The notes beneath the pieces are model-generated. The model was not told the origin of the DNA, did no database searches, and worked only from the letters and a program-made list of their open reading frames with translations. From JAWXUK01 sp044432725 (GTDB lineage: Bacteria; Bacillota; Clostridia; Oscillospirales; Oscillospiraceae), in contig JAWXUL010000046.1 in NCBI GenBank assembly GCA_044432725.1, forward strand, positions 1-12,717: a stretch of DNA of 12,717 bases, read 5' to 3'. Positions 5,723-12,717 of the stretch are shown in pieces; the stretch's first letter is position 1; every line of letters starts with the position of its first letter. Made by a program: the position numbers and the translations under genes.

Positions 5723-7552
5723 ATGGCAAGAAATACAACAGCAAGACCTCGCTACGAATCCATGAATACAAAAGACTTCATGGATATGATTTCCCCTAGC
5801 ACCATCAAGTTTGAGATAGACCACTATATCGTGGGGAACACCTTCCGTTCTATCTGGTGCATTCGTGAGTACCCCACCGCCACAGATGAACAAGCAATCC
5901 TCCGTCATTTGGGGGAAAAGGACGGTGTGACTCTGAAAATTTATACCAGACAGGTGACACCAGCAGAGGAAAAACGAATCATTCACAATGCCACCAACAA
6001 AAACAGAATGAATTCTTCCAATGCCAATGACCTCCAACAGACTGTGACGGCTACCAGCAACCTCCAAGATGTGGTGACTTTGGTGTCTACCATGCACAGA
6101 AACAGAGAACCCCTCCTTCACTGTGCTATCTTCATTGAACTGGTGGCAAGTGACATGGACAACCTGAAATTACTCCAGACAGATGTGCTGACGGAGCTTG
6201 TCCGTTCCAAACTGAATGTGGACCGTCTAATTCTACGTCAGCAAGAGGGGTTTCTCTCGGTTGGTCCCTCTGGTCACAATAAATTTTTTACTCAGTTTGA
6301 AAGAGTGTTGCCAGCAAGTTCGGTGGCTAACCTTTTTCCATTTAATTACAGTGGAAAAACGGATGCAAATGGCTTTTATTTGGGGCGAGATAAGTTTGGA
6401 AGTAACATCATCGTGGACTTTGACAAGAGAGCCGATGACAAAACCAATGCCAACATTCTGATTCTGGGGAACTCTGGGCAAGGTAAAAGTTATCTCATGA
6501 AACTGATTTTGTGTAACGTTTTGGAGTCTGGGAAGTCTGTCTTGTGCCTTGACCCAGAGCATGAGTATGTCGACCTCGCCCAAAATCTGGAAGGCTGTTT
6601 CATTGATTTAATGTCTGGGGAGTTTATGATCAATCCCCTAGAGCCAAAAACATGGGACGAGGGTGAGGACTTAGACGATGGGGAAACAGCACCCTCCACC
6701 TTTCAAGCACGAACCAAAATCTCTCAGCACATTAGTTTCCTGAAAGACTTCTTCCGTACCTACAAAGATTTCACCGATGGGCAAATCGACACCATCGAAA
6801 TTATGTTGGGAAAGCTGTACAAGGCGTTTGAAATCACAGACCAGACCAATTTTAGAAGAATGTCCCCCACGGATTATCCCATCCTCTCTGATTTGTATTC
6901 CCTCATGGAATATGAATATGAGAACTACGACAAAGAAAAAAATCAGCTCTACACCCAAGAGATGTTACAGGAAATTTTGTTGGGATTGAATTCTATGTGC
7001 AAAGGGGCAGAAAGTAAGTTTTTTGATGGTCACACCAACATCACCTCCAGCCGATTCATTGTCTTTGGGGTGAAAGGCTTGCTTCAGGCATCTCGAAATG
7101 TGAAGAATGCTCTGCTTTTTAATGTGCTGTCCTTTATGTCGGACAAACTTCTCACCGAGGGCAACACCGCCGCCAGCATTGATGAGCTGTATCTCTTTTT
7201 GACAAACCTCACCGCCATTGAGTACATCCGAAACTTCATGAAACGTGTACGGAAGAAAGAATCTGCAGTGATTCTTGCCTCTCAAAACTTGGAGGACTTC
7301 AACATTGATGGCATCCGAGAACTGACCAAGCCACTGTTTTCTATCCCAACCCATGCCTTTCTCTTCAACGCAGGGAACATTGACAAGCGATTTTATATTG
7401 ATTCCCTCCAACTGGAGGAATCGGAATACAATCTCATCAAATTCCCTCAACGTGGGGTTTGCCTGTACAAATGTGGTAATGAACGGTACAACTTAGCTGT
7501 CCATGCCCCATCCTACAAAGAAAAATTATTCGGAACTGCAGGAGGTCGATAA
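5723..7552 (+). CDS. virB4: VirB4-type conjugation ATPase (609 aa)
   Basis: This is the motor ATPase that energises pilus or channel assembly and substrate transfer. AGGAAAGGAAAA (5707-5718) precedes ATG 5723. Residues about 1-235 form the CagE/TrbE/VirB-type N-terminal domain. Walker A is GNSGQGKS at 249-256, and the Walker B-like SIDELYLFL is at 485-493. Downstream blocks MKRVRKKESAVILASQN and LFNAGNIDKRFY are typical of the ATPase core. The length is close to that of Gram-positive VirB4 homologues and no motif is broken. It follows the TraC-like gene after a 55-base gap, and its stop is one base before the next start, at ATG 7554. A coupling protein (VirD4) is not present here. Confidence 0.95.
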   Translation: MARNTTARPRYESMNTKDFMDMISPSTIKFEIDHYIVGNTFRSIWCIREYPTATDEQAILRHLGEKDGVTLKIYTRQVTPAEEKRIIHNATNKNRMNSSNANDLQQTVTATSNLQDVVTLVSTMHRNREPLLHCAIFIELVASDMDNLKLLQTDVLTELVRSKLNVDRLILRQQEGFLSVGPSGHNKFFTQFERVLPASSVANLFPFNYSGKTDANGFYLGRDKFGSNIIVDFDKRADDKTNANILILGNSGQGKSYLMKLILCNVLESGKSVLCLDPEHEYVDLAQNLEGCFIDLMSGEFMINPLEPKTWDEGEDLDDGETAPSTFQARTKISQHISFLKDFFRTYKDFTDGQIDTIEIMLGKLYKAFEITDQTNFRRMSPTDYPILSDLYSLMEYEYENYDKEKNQLYTQEMLQEILLGLNSMCKGAESKFFDGHTNITSSRFIVFGVKGLLQASRNVKNALLFNVLSFMSDKLLTEGNTAASIDELYLFLTNLTAIEYIRNFMKRVRKKESAVILASQNLEDFNIDGIRELTKPLFSIPTHAFLFNAGNIDKRFYIDSLQLEESEYNLIKFPQRGVCLYKCGNERYNLAVHAPSYKEKLFGTAGGR

Positions 7553-7553
7553 G

Positions 7554-8024
7554 ATGAAAGAAAATGTGACAGACTTGAAAACCCTAGCCAAAAAAACCAA
7601 AGAACAACTGATGACAGACCTTTGGGTCTGCATCCACCACGAGTACGACAAGCAAAATGATTTGCTGTGCATGACGGAGCGTTACTACCTCTACCCAGAA
7701 CAACGAGCAGAACTGCAAACGGAGATGCTGGAACTTCTTCTGGACAAGCCTTACAAAAACCCCTTTGAGTTTTACTTTCGGTACAGCCAGTACCACATGG
7801 TAGAGCTGGATGATATTTTAACAGGCTTTGCAGAAGAAATGACCCACACCACCAACCCCAAACTCGCCCTAGAGAATGTCATCGTCCAGATAGGCGAAGT
7901 CCATGACAAATGTTTCAGGGAACTGATTGACGATTGGCGAGGAGAGAAATTGGAAACCTACCTTCTTGCTGTGGCTGATTTTGCAGAAGCCAGACTGATT
8001 TTAGAAAGCAACAAGAGGTGGTAA
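7554..8024 (+). CDS. Uncharacterised transfer-operon protein (156 aa)
   Basis: GGAGG (7541-7545) precedes ATG 7554, which I chose over an upstream in-frame ATG at 7503 buried in VirB4. The protein is almost entirely helical and charged, without transmembrane segments or recognisable catalytic motifs. Aromatic-rich stretches include LWVCIHHEYDKQ (about residues 23-34) and FEFYFRYSQYHMVELDD (about 71-87). I do not recognise the family. It is tightly coupled to VirB4 on one side and overlaps or abuts the amidoligase start on the other. It may be a scaffold or partner for one of these, but nothing in the sequence decides which. Confidence 0.7.
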   Translation: MKENVTDLKTLAKKTKEQLMTDLWVCIHHEYDKQNDLLCMTERYYLYPEQRAELQTEMLELLLDKPYKNPFEFYFRYSQYHMVELDDILTGFAEEMTHTTNPKLALENVIVQIGEVHDKCFRELIDDWRGEKLETYLLAVADFAEARLILESNKRW

Positions 8025-8026
8025 CT

Positions 8027-9115
8027 GTGGATTTTCGTGACCAAACCTTTGGGATTGAGATTGAAATGACAGGACTGACTCGGTATTCCGCAAGTCATGC
8101 CATTGCTGAATACTTGGGGACGGAAGTCTATTATTATGGTGGCACTTACGATGCGTACCATGTGAAAGACCAGCAAGATGGGGTCTGGAAATGTGTCTTC
8201 GACTCTAGCATTTTTGCAGAGCAAATGGTAGATGGGGAGAGGGTGCCAGTGCGAACCAGTGGTGCAGAGGAACGGAATTATAAGGTGGAACTGGTCAGTC
8301 CCATCTGCAAGTATGAGGACATCGCCTTGGTGCAAGACTTGGTGAAGGTGTTGCGGAGTGAAGGAGCCGTGGTCAACAGTTCCACTGGAATCCATCTGCA
8401 CATTGGGGCGAGTGAATTTTCCCCTCAACAACTGAGAAATCTGGTGAACATCGTTGCCTCTAAGGAAGATTTAGTCTACCAAGCCTTAAAAGTGGACAGT
8501 GGACGTGAATCTAAATACTGCAAAAAGACCGACAGCGATTTTCTGGAAAGGCTGAACAAGAAAAAACCAACCACCAAAGCGGCACTGCAAGACCTCTGGT
8601 ACAATGGGCAAGATGGCAGTGGCACCCATTACCACGATTCCAGATACCGTTGCCTGAACCTCCACAGCTACTTCCAAAAGGAAACGGTGGAGTTTCGTGC
8701 CTTTAATTCTGAATTGAATCCAGAAAAAATCAAGGCATACATTCAGTTTTGTATGTCCCTGACGGCTCTGGCACAAAATCAGAAGTCGGCAAGTCCCATC
8801 AAATCCAAGCCAGAGAACGAGAAGTATGCTTTTCGTTGCTTTTTGCTTCGGCTAGGGATGATTGGGGATGAATTCAAGACCACCAGAAAACATCTCCTCA
8901 GTCATTTAGAGGGCAATGGTGCTTGGAAAAATCCAGAACAGGCATTGGCTCAAAAGGAGCGTCTTAGGGCAAAGCAAGAAAAAGAAATGAGCCTGAGAGA
9001 ATCCCAACAGGAAACCAGCCAAGAACAGACACAACAAGATACCCAAGAAGAAAATCAGGAACAGGATGACCAGAGTCCAGAGATGGATTCTGGTTTTTCC
9101 ATGACCATGAGTTGA
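8027..9115 (+). CDS. Amidoligase (glutamine-synthetase-fold COOH-NH2 ligase, 362 aa)
   Basis: It probably joins a carboxylate to an amine in an ATP-dependent way. GTG 8027 is chosen because AGAGGTGG (8014-8021) sits just before it and it gives an N-terminus that leads directly into the family signature; GTG 8018 is an alternative. Signatures are FGIEIEM (residues 8-14), GIHLHIGA (121-128) and VEFRAFN (221-227), the metal/ATP-binding and active-site blocks of the amidoligase family (PF12224). The first 270 residues hold the enzyme. The last 60 or so form a tail very rich in Gln and Glu, probably disordered. It is followed 12 bases later by a gamma-glutamylcyclotransferase-fold gene. Literature on amidoligases (Iyer, Aravind and co-workers) reports this pairing on Firmicutes mobile elements. 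The substrate is unknown; peptidoglycan-derived peptides or proteins are candidates. Confidence 0.85.
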   Translation: MDFRDQTFGIEIEMTGLTRYSASHAIAEYLGTEVYYYGGTYDAYHVKDQQDGVWKCVFDSSIFAEQMVDGERVPVRTSGAEERNYKVELVSPICKYEDIALVQDLVKVLRSEGAVVNSSTGIHLHIGASEFSPQQLRNLVNIVASKEDLVYQALKVDSGRESKYCKKTDSDFLERLNKKKPTTKAALQDLWYNGQDGSGTHYHDSRYRCLNLHSYFQKETVEFRAFNSELNPEKIKAYIQFCMSLTALAQNQKSASPIKSKPENEKYAFRCFLLRLGMIGDEFKTTRKHLLSHLEGNGAWKNPEQALAQKERLRAKQEKEMSLRESQQETSQEQTQQDTQEENQEQDDQSPEMDSGFSMTMS

Positions 9116-9127
9116 GAAAGGAAAAAA

Positions 9128-9706
9128 ATGTACAAGAATTTTGATGTCAATGAATTTTTGAATCGACAGCGAGAACCCCAACCTTCCAAGCAATACATCG
9201 CCTACGGCAGTAACCTGAACGTGGAGCAGATGAAATTCCGTTGCCCCACCGCCACCATCACTGGCACTTCGGAAATCCAAGACTATGAGCTGGTGTTTCG
9301 TGGTTCTAAAACAGGAAGTTACCTAACCATAGAACCCAAAGAGGGGTCTGTTGTGCCTGTGGTGATTTGGGATGTGAAGCCAGCAGATGAGAAAGCACTG
9401 GATCGCTACGAAGGTTATCCCAGTTTTTATGGGAAAGAGGATATGACAGTGTTGGTGAATGGAGAAGAAATGACAGCTATGGTGTATACCATGCCCACCC
9501 ACCACCAGTTGGGTCTTCCCTCTCAGACTTATGTGGATACTGTTGCAGAGGGGTACAAAACCGCTGGTTTCGACCTGAACATTTTGGAAAATTCCATTCA
9601 AAGCACTGCCCAAAAGATGGAGTTAGAGGAACAACTTCAGGAAGAAAATCTCACAGAAAGTATGATAGGCGAAGATGAACTTCCCTTTCAAATGAGGTTT
9701 GACTGA
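9128..9706 (+). CDS. Gamma-glutamylcyclotransferase-fold (AIG2-like) protein (192 aa)
   Basis: It would release or cyclise gamma-glutamyl groups, the reverse chemistry of an amidoligase. GAAAGGAAAA (9116-9125) precedes ATG 9128. YIAYGSN at residues 23-29 is the substrate-anchoring signature, and DRYEGYP at 92-98 contains the expected catalytic glutamate, E95. The beta-barrel core spans about residues 20-145. An acidic, Gln-rich tail follows (MELEEQLQEE at about 161-170). All key residues seem intact, so the enzyme is probably active. The stop overlaps the next ATG in TGATG, so it is co-translated with the M23 hydrolase, which links the pair to cell-wall processing (inference). Confidence 0.85.
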   Translation: MYKNFDVNEFLNRQREPQPSKQYIAYGSNLNVEQMKFRCPTATITGTSEIQDYELVFRGSKTGSYLTIEPKEGSVVPVVIWDVKPADEKALDRYEGYPSFYGKEDMTVLVNGEEMTAMVYTMPTHHQLGLPSQTYVDTVAEGYKTAGFDLNILENSIQSTAQKMELEEQLQEENLTESMIGEDELPFQMRFD

Positions 9707-10722
9707 TGGCTCTACCAGCAGTGGCGGCGAAATTGGCTGCCTCACTTTTGGCAAACACCAAAGAGGGAAAAAATGCAATCAAAGGAGTGATGATAGCAGT
9801 GGCAAGTCCGTTTATTTTGATCGCTGTGATTGTTTGCAGTCTGTTTTCTGCAGGCAACAGTCACAATGACGATATCGTTGGATTGGTTTTCGGAGGGGGC
9901 GAACTGTCTTCTCAGTACCCAGCAGAGTACGCACAGGAGATAGTCGCCATCCAAGAAAAGTTTGAAGAAATAGAAGATGTGTTGGAGGAACTAGAAGCGG
10001 ACCATTTAGATGAAATCCAAATCAAATCATACTTCTTTGCCATCTACTTTGGGGAATCAGCTTCTGTGGATGTGGCAGAATTTGTGAATCACTTTATGAT
10101 CGCCACAGAAGTACCTGAAAATGGGTCAGCCACTGTGACGGACATGGGCAAAGTGTATGCAAGCATCAAGGAAAAGACAGGGCATGAGGTGACAGAAGTT
10201 CAGAAACAAAATGCCATTGAAATCTATTACCGAGTGAAGTATGGTGTGGTTGCTCCCAGTTATGGAGAAGCCTTTGACGATTTCATCGGTGGACTGCCCT
10301 CCCTAGATACCCCTTTCGTGGGATTAGATGGTTTTGTAGAACCAGTGGCAAACTGGAGAACCTGTGTCACCAGTGAGTACGGTTGGCGAACCCACCCCAT
10401 CACTGGAAAAAGGGATATGCACACAGGAACAGACTTCGGCAAACCAGCTGGCACTCCCATCTTTTCTGTCCTTGATGGTGTGGTGACAACGGTGCGATAT
10501 GGTGCGACTGGCTACGGCTACTATGTGATGGTCGACCATGGTGGTGGATTTGCTACGTTATATGCCCACTGTTCTAAGATTTTGGTTTCCCAAGGACAAA
10601 AAGTGTCTGCAGGACAGGTGATTGCACAAGTTGGCACCACAGGTTCTTCCACAGGAAATCACCTACACTTTGAAACCAGAAGCAACGGAAAAACTGTAAA
10701 CCCCAGAACCTACCTACCTTAA
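9706..10722 (+). CDS. Membrane-anchored M23 (LytM) peptidase of the conjugation system (338 aa)
   Basis: It is a zinc metallo-endopeptidase that presumably cuts peptidoglycan cross-bridges so the mating channel can cross the wall, a VirB1-like role. ATG 9706 overlaps the previous stop, with GAGG at 9694-9697. A single transmembrane segment (about residues 28-50) places the rest outside. A helical, acidic linker or substrate-positioning region spans about 60-205. The M23 domain occupies about 215-335. Its zinc and catalytic ligands are visible: H239 and D243 in HTGTD, H288 in YAHCS, and H319 and H321 in GNHLHFE. The second, NlpC- or lysozyme-type catalytic domain common in larger ICE hydrolases is absent, so this is a compact version. 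Confidence 0.9.
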   Translation: MALPAVAAKLAASLLANTKEGKNAIKGVMIAVASPFILIAVIVCSLFSAGNSHNDDIVGLVFGGGELSSQYPAEYAQEIVAIQEKFEEIEDVLEELEADHLDEIQIKSYFFAIYFGESASVDVAEFVNHFMIATEVPENGSATVTDMGKVYASIKEKTGHEVTEVQKQNAIEIYYRVKYGVVAPSYGEAFDDFIGGLPSLDTPFVGLDGFVEPVANWRTCVTSEYGWRTHPITGKRDMHTGTDFGKPAGTPIFSVLDGVVTTVRYGATGYGYYVMVDHGGGFATLYAHCSKILVSQGQKVSAGQVIAQVGTTGSSTGNHLHFETRSNGKTVNPRTYLP

Positions 10723-10744
10723 CTTTATGAAACGAGGAATGAAA

Positions 10745-11917
10745 ATGGCAAATCAATTCACCAAACAAGAGCAAGAAATCATTCAGGCTTGCCAAAGCAA
10801 TGCGTGGCTGTCTGATTGGCAGGAGTATACTCCTTTGGATTATGACTACGGTTTCAAGGAATTTGAATCCCCAGAAGCCTTGAAAGAATTTTTTGAAGAT
10901 GGAAATTGGAGCATTCGCACGGGTGCCATCTTCGGTGACCTCGCCTTTGTGCAACAGGTCAACGGTGGCGATGAGTGGCTGACCCTGAAGAAAGAAGAAG
11001 GTCAGTACCGTTCTTTTGAATCCATGTCTTTTGAAAGCATCCTTCGTAGAGAGGGAGCCACTGAATTTTATGAGTTGCTCAACCAACTCCAGACCAAAAC
11101 CATCGACCAATACTGGGGGCGAGAGCCAGAACAAACGCAGGCACAAGACCCACAGGACAAACTGGCAGAATGCTTGGAAGTTGCGGACAAAATCTATGAT
11201 TGCAATTACTATGAGCAGTACAACTTAAGCCGAGATGATTTTTCTGTGACAGAACTGGAAAGCCGTGAAAGCCTTCAGAAATTCTTCCAAAACACTGAGG
11301 GGAAACTGGGAACCATGGCACTTCATGGTGATTTACTCTTCTTGAAAGAAGAAGCAGAGCAAGATAAATGGATTGCTCTCACCAAAGGAGATGGGCAGTA
11401 CCAATCCGCCTACATCTATCCCATGGAGGAAATGGCACAGTCCCCTGAAACTTTTCATGCTGTCATGGAAGAAATCCGAGCAGTTTCTCATGAGATTTGT
11501 CAGGGAAGTGCGGAACCCAGCCAGACTGAACCCAGCGAAGAAACCCCAACCATTTCTGTGCTAAAAGTGGAGGTTGGGAAAGAACCCTACGTCAAAGAGG
11601 TGAGCAATGACCTGAAATCCCTCCAAGCTGAAGTGGGGGGACTGATTCAAGTGGTCTTGCTGGAAAATGACCTGAACGGTCCACAGTTGGTTGTGAATGA
11701 GGAAGGGAAAATCAATGGTATGGAGATGAATCGCAGAATCCCTCACGACATTGTCTGTGGTGATTTTTTCATCTGCCAGAGCAATGAGGAGGGTGATTTT
11801 GTGTCCCTCACCCCTGAAAAAGTTCAGGAATACACGGAAATGTTCCAAGAGATTCCTGAATTTTCTGACCACGAACCTGATGCCGACCCACGGTTTACCA
11901 TCATTGGATTCAACTAA
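10745..11917 (+). CDS. DUF3846 protein with an internally duplicated N-terminal domain (390 aa)
   Basis: CGAGGA (10733-10738) points to ATG 10745, rather than the in-frame ATGs at 10727 or 10739. Two copies of an unnamed domain are visible, at about residues 15-120 and 148-250. Both share ES.E.L..FF, then T.A..GDL.F, W..L.K and GQY.S at matching spacing. From about residue 270 a DUF3846 domain begins (ISVLKVEVGKEPYVKEV), with its usual GGLIQVV and MEMNRRIP stretches. The protein appears soluble and acidic. DUF3846 is common on mobile elements and its function is unknown. Being last but one in the transfer operon, it may be an anti-defence or regulatory protein, but that is conjecture. Confidence 0.75.
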   Translation: MANQFTKQEQEIIQACQSNAWLSDWQEYTPLDYDYGFKEFESPEALKEFFEDGNWSIRTGAIFGDLAFVQQVNGGDEWLTLKKEEGQYRSFESMSFESILRREGATEFYELLNQLQTKTIDQYWGREPEQTQAQDPQDKLAECLEVADKIYDCNYYEQYNLSRDDFSVTELESRESLQKFFQNTEGKLGTMALHGDLLFLKEEAEQDKWIALTKGDGQYQSAYIYPMEEMAQSPETFHAVMEEIRAVSHEICQGSAEPSQTEPSEETPTISVLKVEVGKEPYVKEVSNDLKSLQAEVGGLIQVVLLENDLNGPQLVVNEEGKINGMEMNRRIPHDIVCGDFFICQSNEEGDFVSLTPEKVQEYTEMFQEIPEFSDHEPDADPRFTIIGFN

Positions 11918-11933
11918 GAATGGAGGAAATTGA

Positions 11934-12404
11934 ATGAAAGACACTGACATTACCATCAGCTTCAACAGCGAGAAGCTGGACGCTCTCAACTTTTATATGA
12001 ACAAAAAGGACTCTGATGTCCAAGGGGAACTGGAAGAAACAGTGCAAGGACTCTACCTCAAGCACGTCCCAGCACCCACCCGTGAGTACATCGAGGACAG
12101 ATTGGAACGTGAGGGCAACCCCACAACCACCAACGGCAAAGCCACCAAGAAGCCTGTCCCCACGGTGAAGAAGAACCCCAAAAAGGAGAAGAAAGAGGAC
12201 AGCAAAGCTACCCAAACTCCTGAACCCAAGGCTGATGCCACGGAAGAAAACCCAGAAGTCACCGAACCCTTAGAGGAAAAAGTGGAGGAGCCAAGCACCC
12301 AAGACAAGGTGGACGAGCTGATCAATGGCACGTCTGATGGCAGTGACGGCAACACCTCTGGAAATTCTTCTGGGGATGGTTTCCTTGACGGCTTGCTCAA
12401 CTAG
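11934..12404 (+). CDS. DUF6103-like protein, ribbon-helix-helix-like head and charged tail (156 aa)
   Basis: GGAGGAAA (11922-11929) precedes ATG 11934. Residues about 5-55 (ITISFNSEKLDALNFYMNKK onward) match the start I associate with DUF6103, small proteins that sit near mobilisation genes in Clostridia elements. The strand-helix-helix pattern could form a ribbon-helix-helix fold. Residues about 62-85 are Lys/Pro/Thr-rich, then the sequence becomes acidic and ends in a Gly/Ser-rich, low-complexity stretch with a hydrophobic FLDGLLN end. It is the last gene before a dyad-rich non-coding stretch that may be the transfer origin. A relaxosome or DNA-binding role would fit, without direct proof. 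Confidence 0.75.
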   Translation: MKDTDITISFNSEKLDALNFYMNKKDSDVQGELEETVQGLYLKHVPAPTREYIEDRLEREGNPTTTNGKATKKPVPTVKKNPKKEKKEDSKATQTPEPKADATEENPEVTEPLEEKVEEPSTQDKVDELINGTSDGSDGNTSGNSSGDGFLDGLLN

Positions 12405-12452
12405 GAAAATTCCTCTAGCACTACCAGTCACCTCTTGCCTTTGGTCAGCCTG

Positions 12453-12464
12453 ACGTTGCAACGT
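12453..12464. repeat. 12-bp perfect palindrome ACGTTGCAACGT
   Basis: The palindrome is perfect and shares two bases with an 11-base dyad, GTCAGCCTGAC (12444-12454). Stacked symmetric sites just downstream of the last gene look like a binding site for a dimeric protein. Confidence 0.5.
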
Positions 12465-12465
12465 G

Positions 12466-12512
12466 TCCGAGGGTGTCGACAGCACCAGACCCACGATACC
12501 CTCGGAATTTTT
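12466..12512 (+). terminator. Terminator-like hairpin with a long loop
   Basis: TCCGAGGGT (12466-12474) and ACCCTCGGA (12498-12506) form a 9-bp GC-rich stem. ATTTTT follows, with the T-run at 12508-12512. The 23-base loop begins with part of a TGTCGACA palindrome (12474-12481). It lies about 60 bases after the last stop and is likely to end the transfer operon. Confidence 0.65.
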
Positions 12513-12609
12513 CTCACGAGGTAGAGGGAAACGTGGCGAAATCCACGATTTTCTCAAAAATGCCCTAAAATGGGGGTATTTTCTCTTAATTAAAAAAGAG
12601 CAGGAGAAA

Positions 12610-12632
12610 GCAAGGTGCTGTTGGCACCTTGC
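12610..12632 (+). repeat. Inverted repeat, 9-bp stem
   Basis: GCAAGGTGC (12610-12618) pairs perfectly with GCACCTTGC (12624-12632) around a five-base loop. No T-run follows, so it is not a simple terminator. Confidence 0.7.
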
Positions 12633-12639
12633 GGACACA

Positions 12640-12660
12640 GCGTTCGGCAGAGCCGACCGC
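12640..12660 (+). repeat. Inverted repeat, 9-bp stem with one mismatch
   Basis: GCGTTCGGC (12640-12648) pairs with GCCGACCGC (12652-12660) except at one position, around an AGA loop. It starts eight bases after the preceding hairpin. Confidence 0.6.
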
Positions 12661-12671
12661 AGAAACGGAGG

Positions 12672-12716
12672 AAAAACCAAAGGTTTTTCAGGTATTACGC
12701 ACTTTTTAGCAAAAAG
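12672..12716 (+). repeat. Two further small inverted repeats at the right edge
   Basis: AAAAACC (12672-12678) pairs with GGTTTTT (12682-12688). CTTTTT (12702-12707) pairs with AAAAAG (12711-12716) around AGC. The second may continue past the window, because the left arm is preceded by TATTACGCA. It resembles the inverted repeat next to a relaxase nick site. Confidence 0.45.
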
Positions 12717-12717
12717 G

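Larger units (their letters stand above)
1..12717 (+). mobile_element. Segment of a Gram-positive integrative conjugative element
   Basis: The whole window reads as one conjugative module. All supported genes lie on the + strand, and VirB6/TrbL-like, PrgI, TraC-like, VirB4 and M23 hydrolase genes appear in an order typical of Clostridia ICEs. Accessory families that mostly live on such elements (DUF3846-, DUF6103- and DUF6809-like proteins, an amidoligase with a cyclotransferase) are interspersed. Neither end of the element is visible: no integrase, attachment site, relaxase or VirD4 coupling protein is in the window. A conjugative plasmid or a decayed element cannot be excluded, but none of the transfer genes shows a frameshift or truncation. 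Confidence 0.85.
12405..12717. other. Dyad-rich non-coding region, candidate origin of transfer or mobilisation leader
   Basis: These 313 bases hold no supportable gene; open frames on either strand lack a ribosome binding site and family resemblance. They contain a 12-bp palindrome, a terminator-like hairpin and then hairpins at 12610-12632, 12640-12660, 12672-12688 and 12702-12716, the last next to TATTACGCAC. Closely packed inverted repeats directly upstream of where MobC and relaxase genes usually lie in such elements suggest an oriT. The window ends before this can be tested. Confidence 0.5.

Noticed and set aside
12270..12680. 136-codon minus strand frame spanning the end of the DUF6103-like gene and the non-coding tail
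   Set aside because: It runs antisense through a convincing gene and through the hairpin cluster, has no Shine-Dalgarno, and gives a product of mixed composition without a recognisable domain.
1..12717. CRISPR array, tRNA or rRNA
   Set aside because: I saw no regularly spaced direct repeats of CRISPR size, and no cloverleaf or rRNA-like sequence on either strand; coding density leaves little room outside the two edges.

Overview
The window is a segment of an integrative and conjugative element (or a very similar conjugative plasmid module) from a Bacillota/Clostridia-type bacterium, probably of gut origin. This rests on three things: strong AGGAGG-type ribosome binding sites before almost every gene, dense same-strand packing, and a characteristic Gram-positive type IV secretion set. 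That set comprises a VirB6/TrbL-like membrane protein, PrgI, a TraC-like protein, a VirB4 ATPase and an M23 cell-wall hydrolase, accompanied by DUF6809-, DUF3846- and DUF6103-like accessory proteins. Every gene supported here is on the + strand. No integrase, relaxase or VirD4 coupling protein lies inside the window. They are presumably outside, with mobilisation genes most likely just past the right end.

Layout. Bases 1-172 hold a stem-loop but no recognisable gene. Bases 173-1079 encode three small regulatory or accessory proteins: a Cys/His-rich 48-residue microprotein, a DUF6809-like protein, and a protein with two ribbon-helix-helix-like units and a second strong internal start. They end at an intrinsic terminator (1098-1138). 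From 1176 the transfer operon starts with the VirB6-like channel protein. It is then interrupted by a cargo block at 2117-4780: two tandem deoxyribosyltransferase-fold paralogues (DUF4406/DUF7768-like) and a C5-cytosine DNA methyltransferase. Inside the methyltransferase gene, in another reading frame and behind its own Shine-Dalgarno, lies a 147-codon gene. The transfer genes resume with PrgI, the TraC-like protein and VirB4 (4785-7552). They are followed by an unknown protein, an amidoligase, a gamma-glutamylcyclotransferase-fold protein and the M23 hydrolase (7554-10722). The last two genes encode a DUF3846 protein with an internally duplicated domain and a DUF6103-like protein.

Bases 12405-12717 are non-coding and rich in dyads: a 12-bp palindrome, a terminator-like hairpin, and then three or four closely spaced hairpins running off the right edge. 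This is the best candidate for an origin of transfer or the leader of the mobilisation operon.

How the genes fit together (inference). VirB6, PrgI, the TraC-like protein, VirB4 and the M23 hydrolase build and power the mating channel and open the wall. The methyltransferase, and possibly the nested and deoxyribosyltransferase-like proteins, may protect the incoming DNA or act on nucleotides. The ligase and cyclotransferase look like an add/remove pair for gamma-glutamyl or isopeptide bonds, embedded in the transfer operon. The most unusual points are the nested gene, the repeat-expanded target-recognition region of the methyltransferase, and the amidoligase/cyclotransferase pair in a setting of Glu/Gln-rich protein tails.
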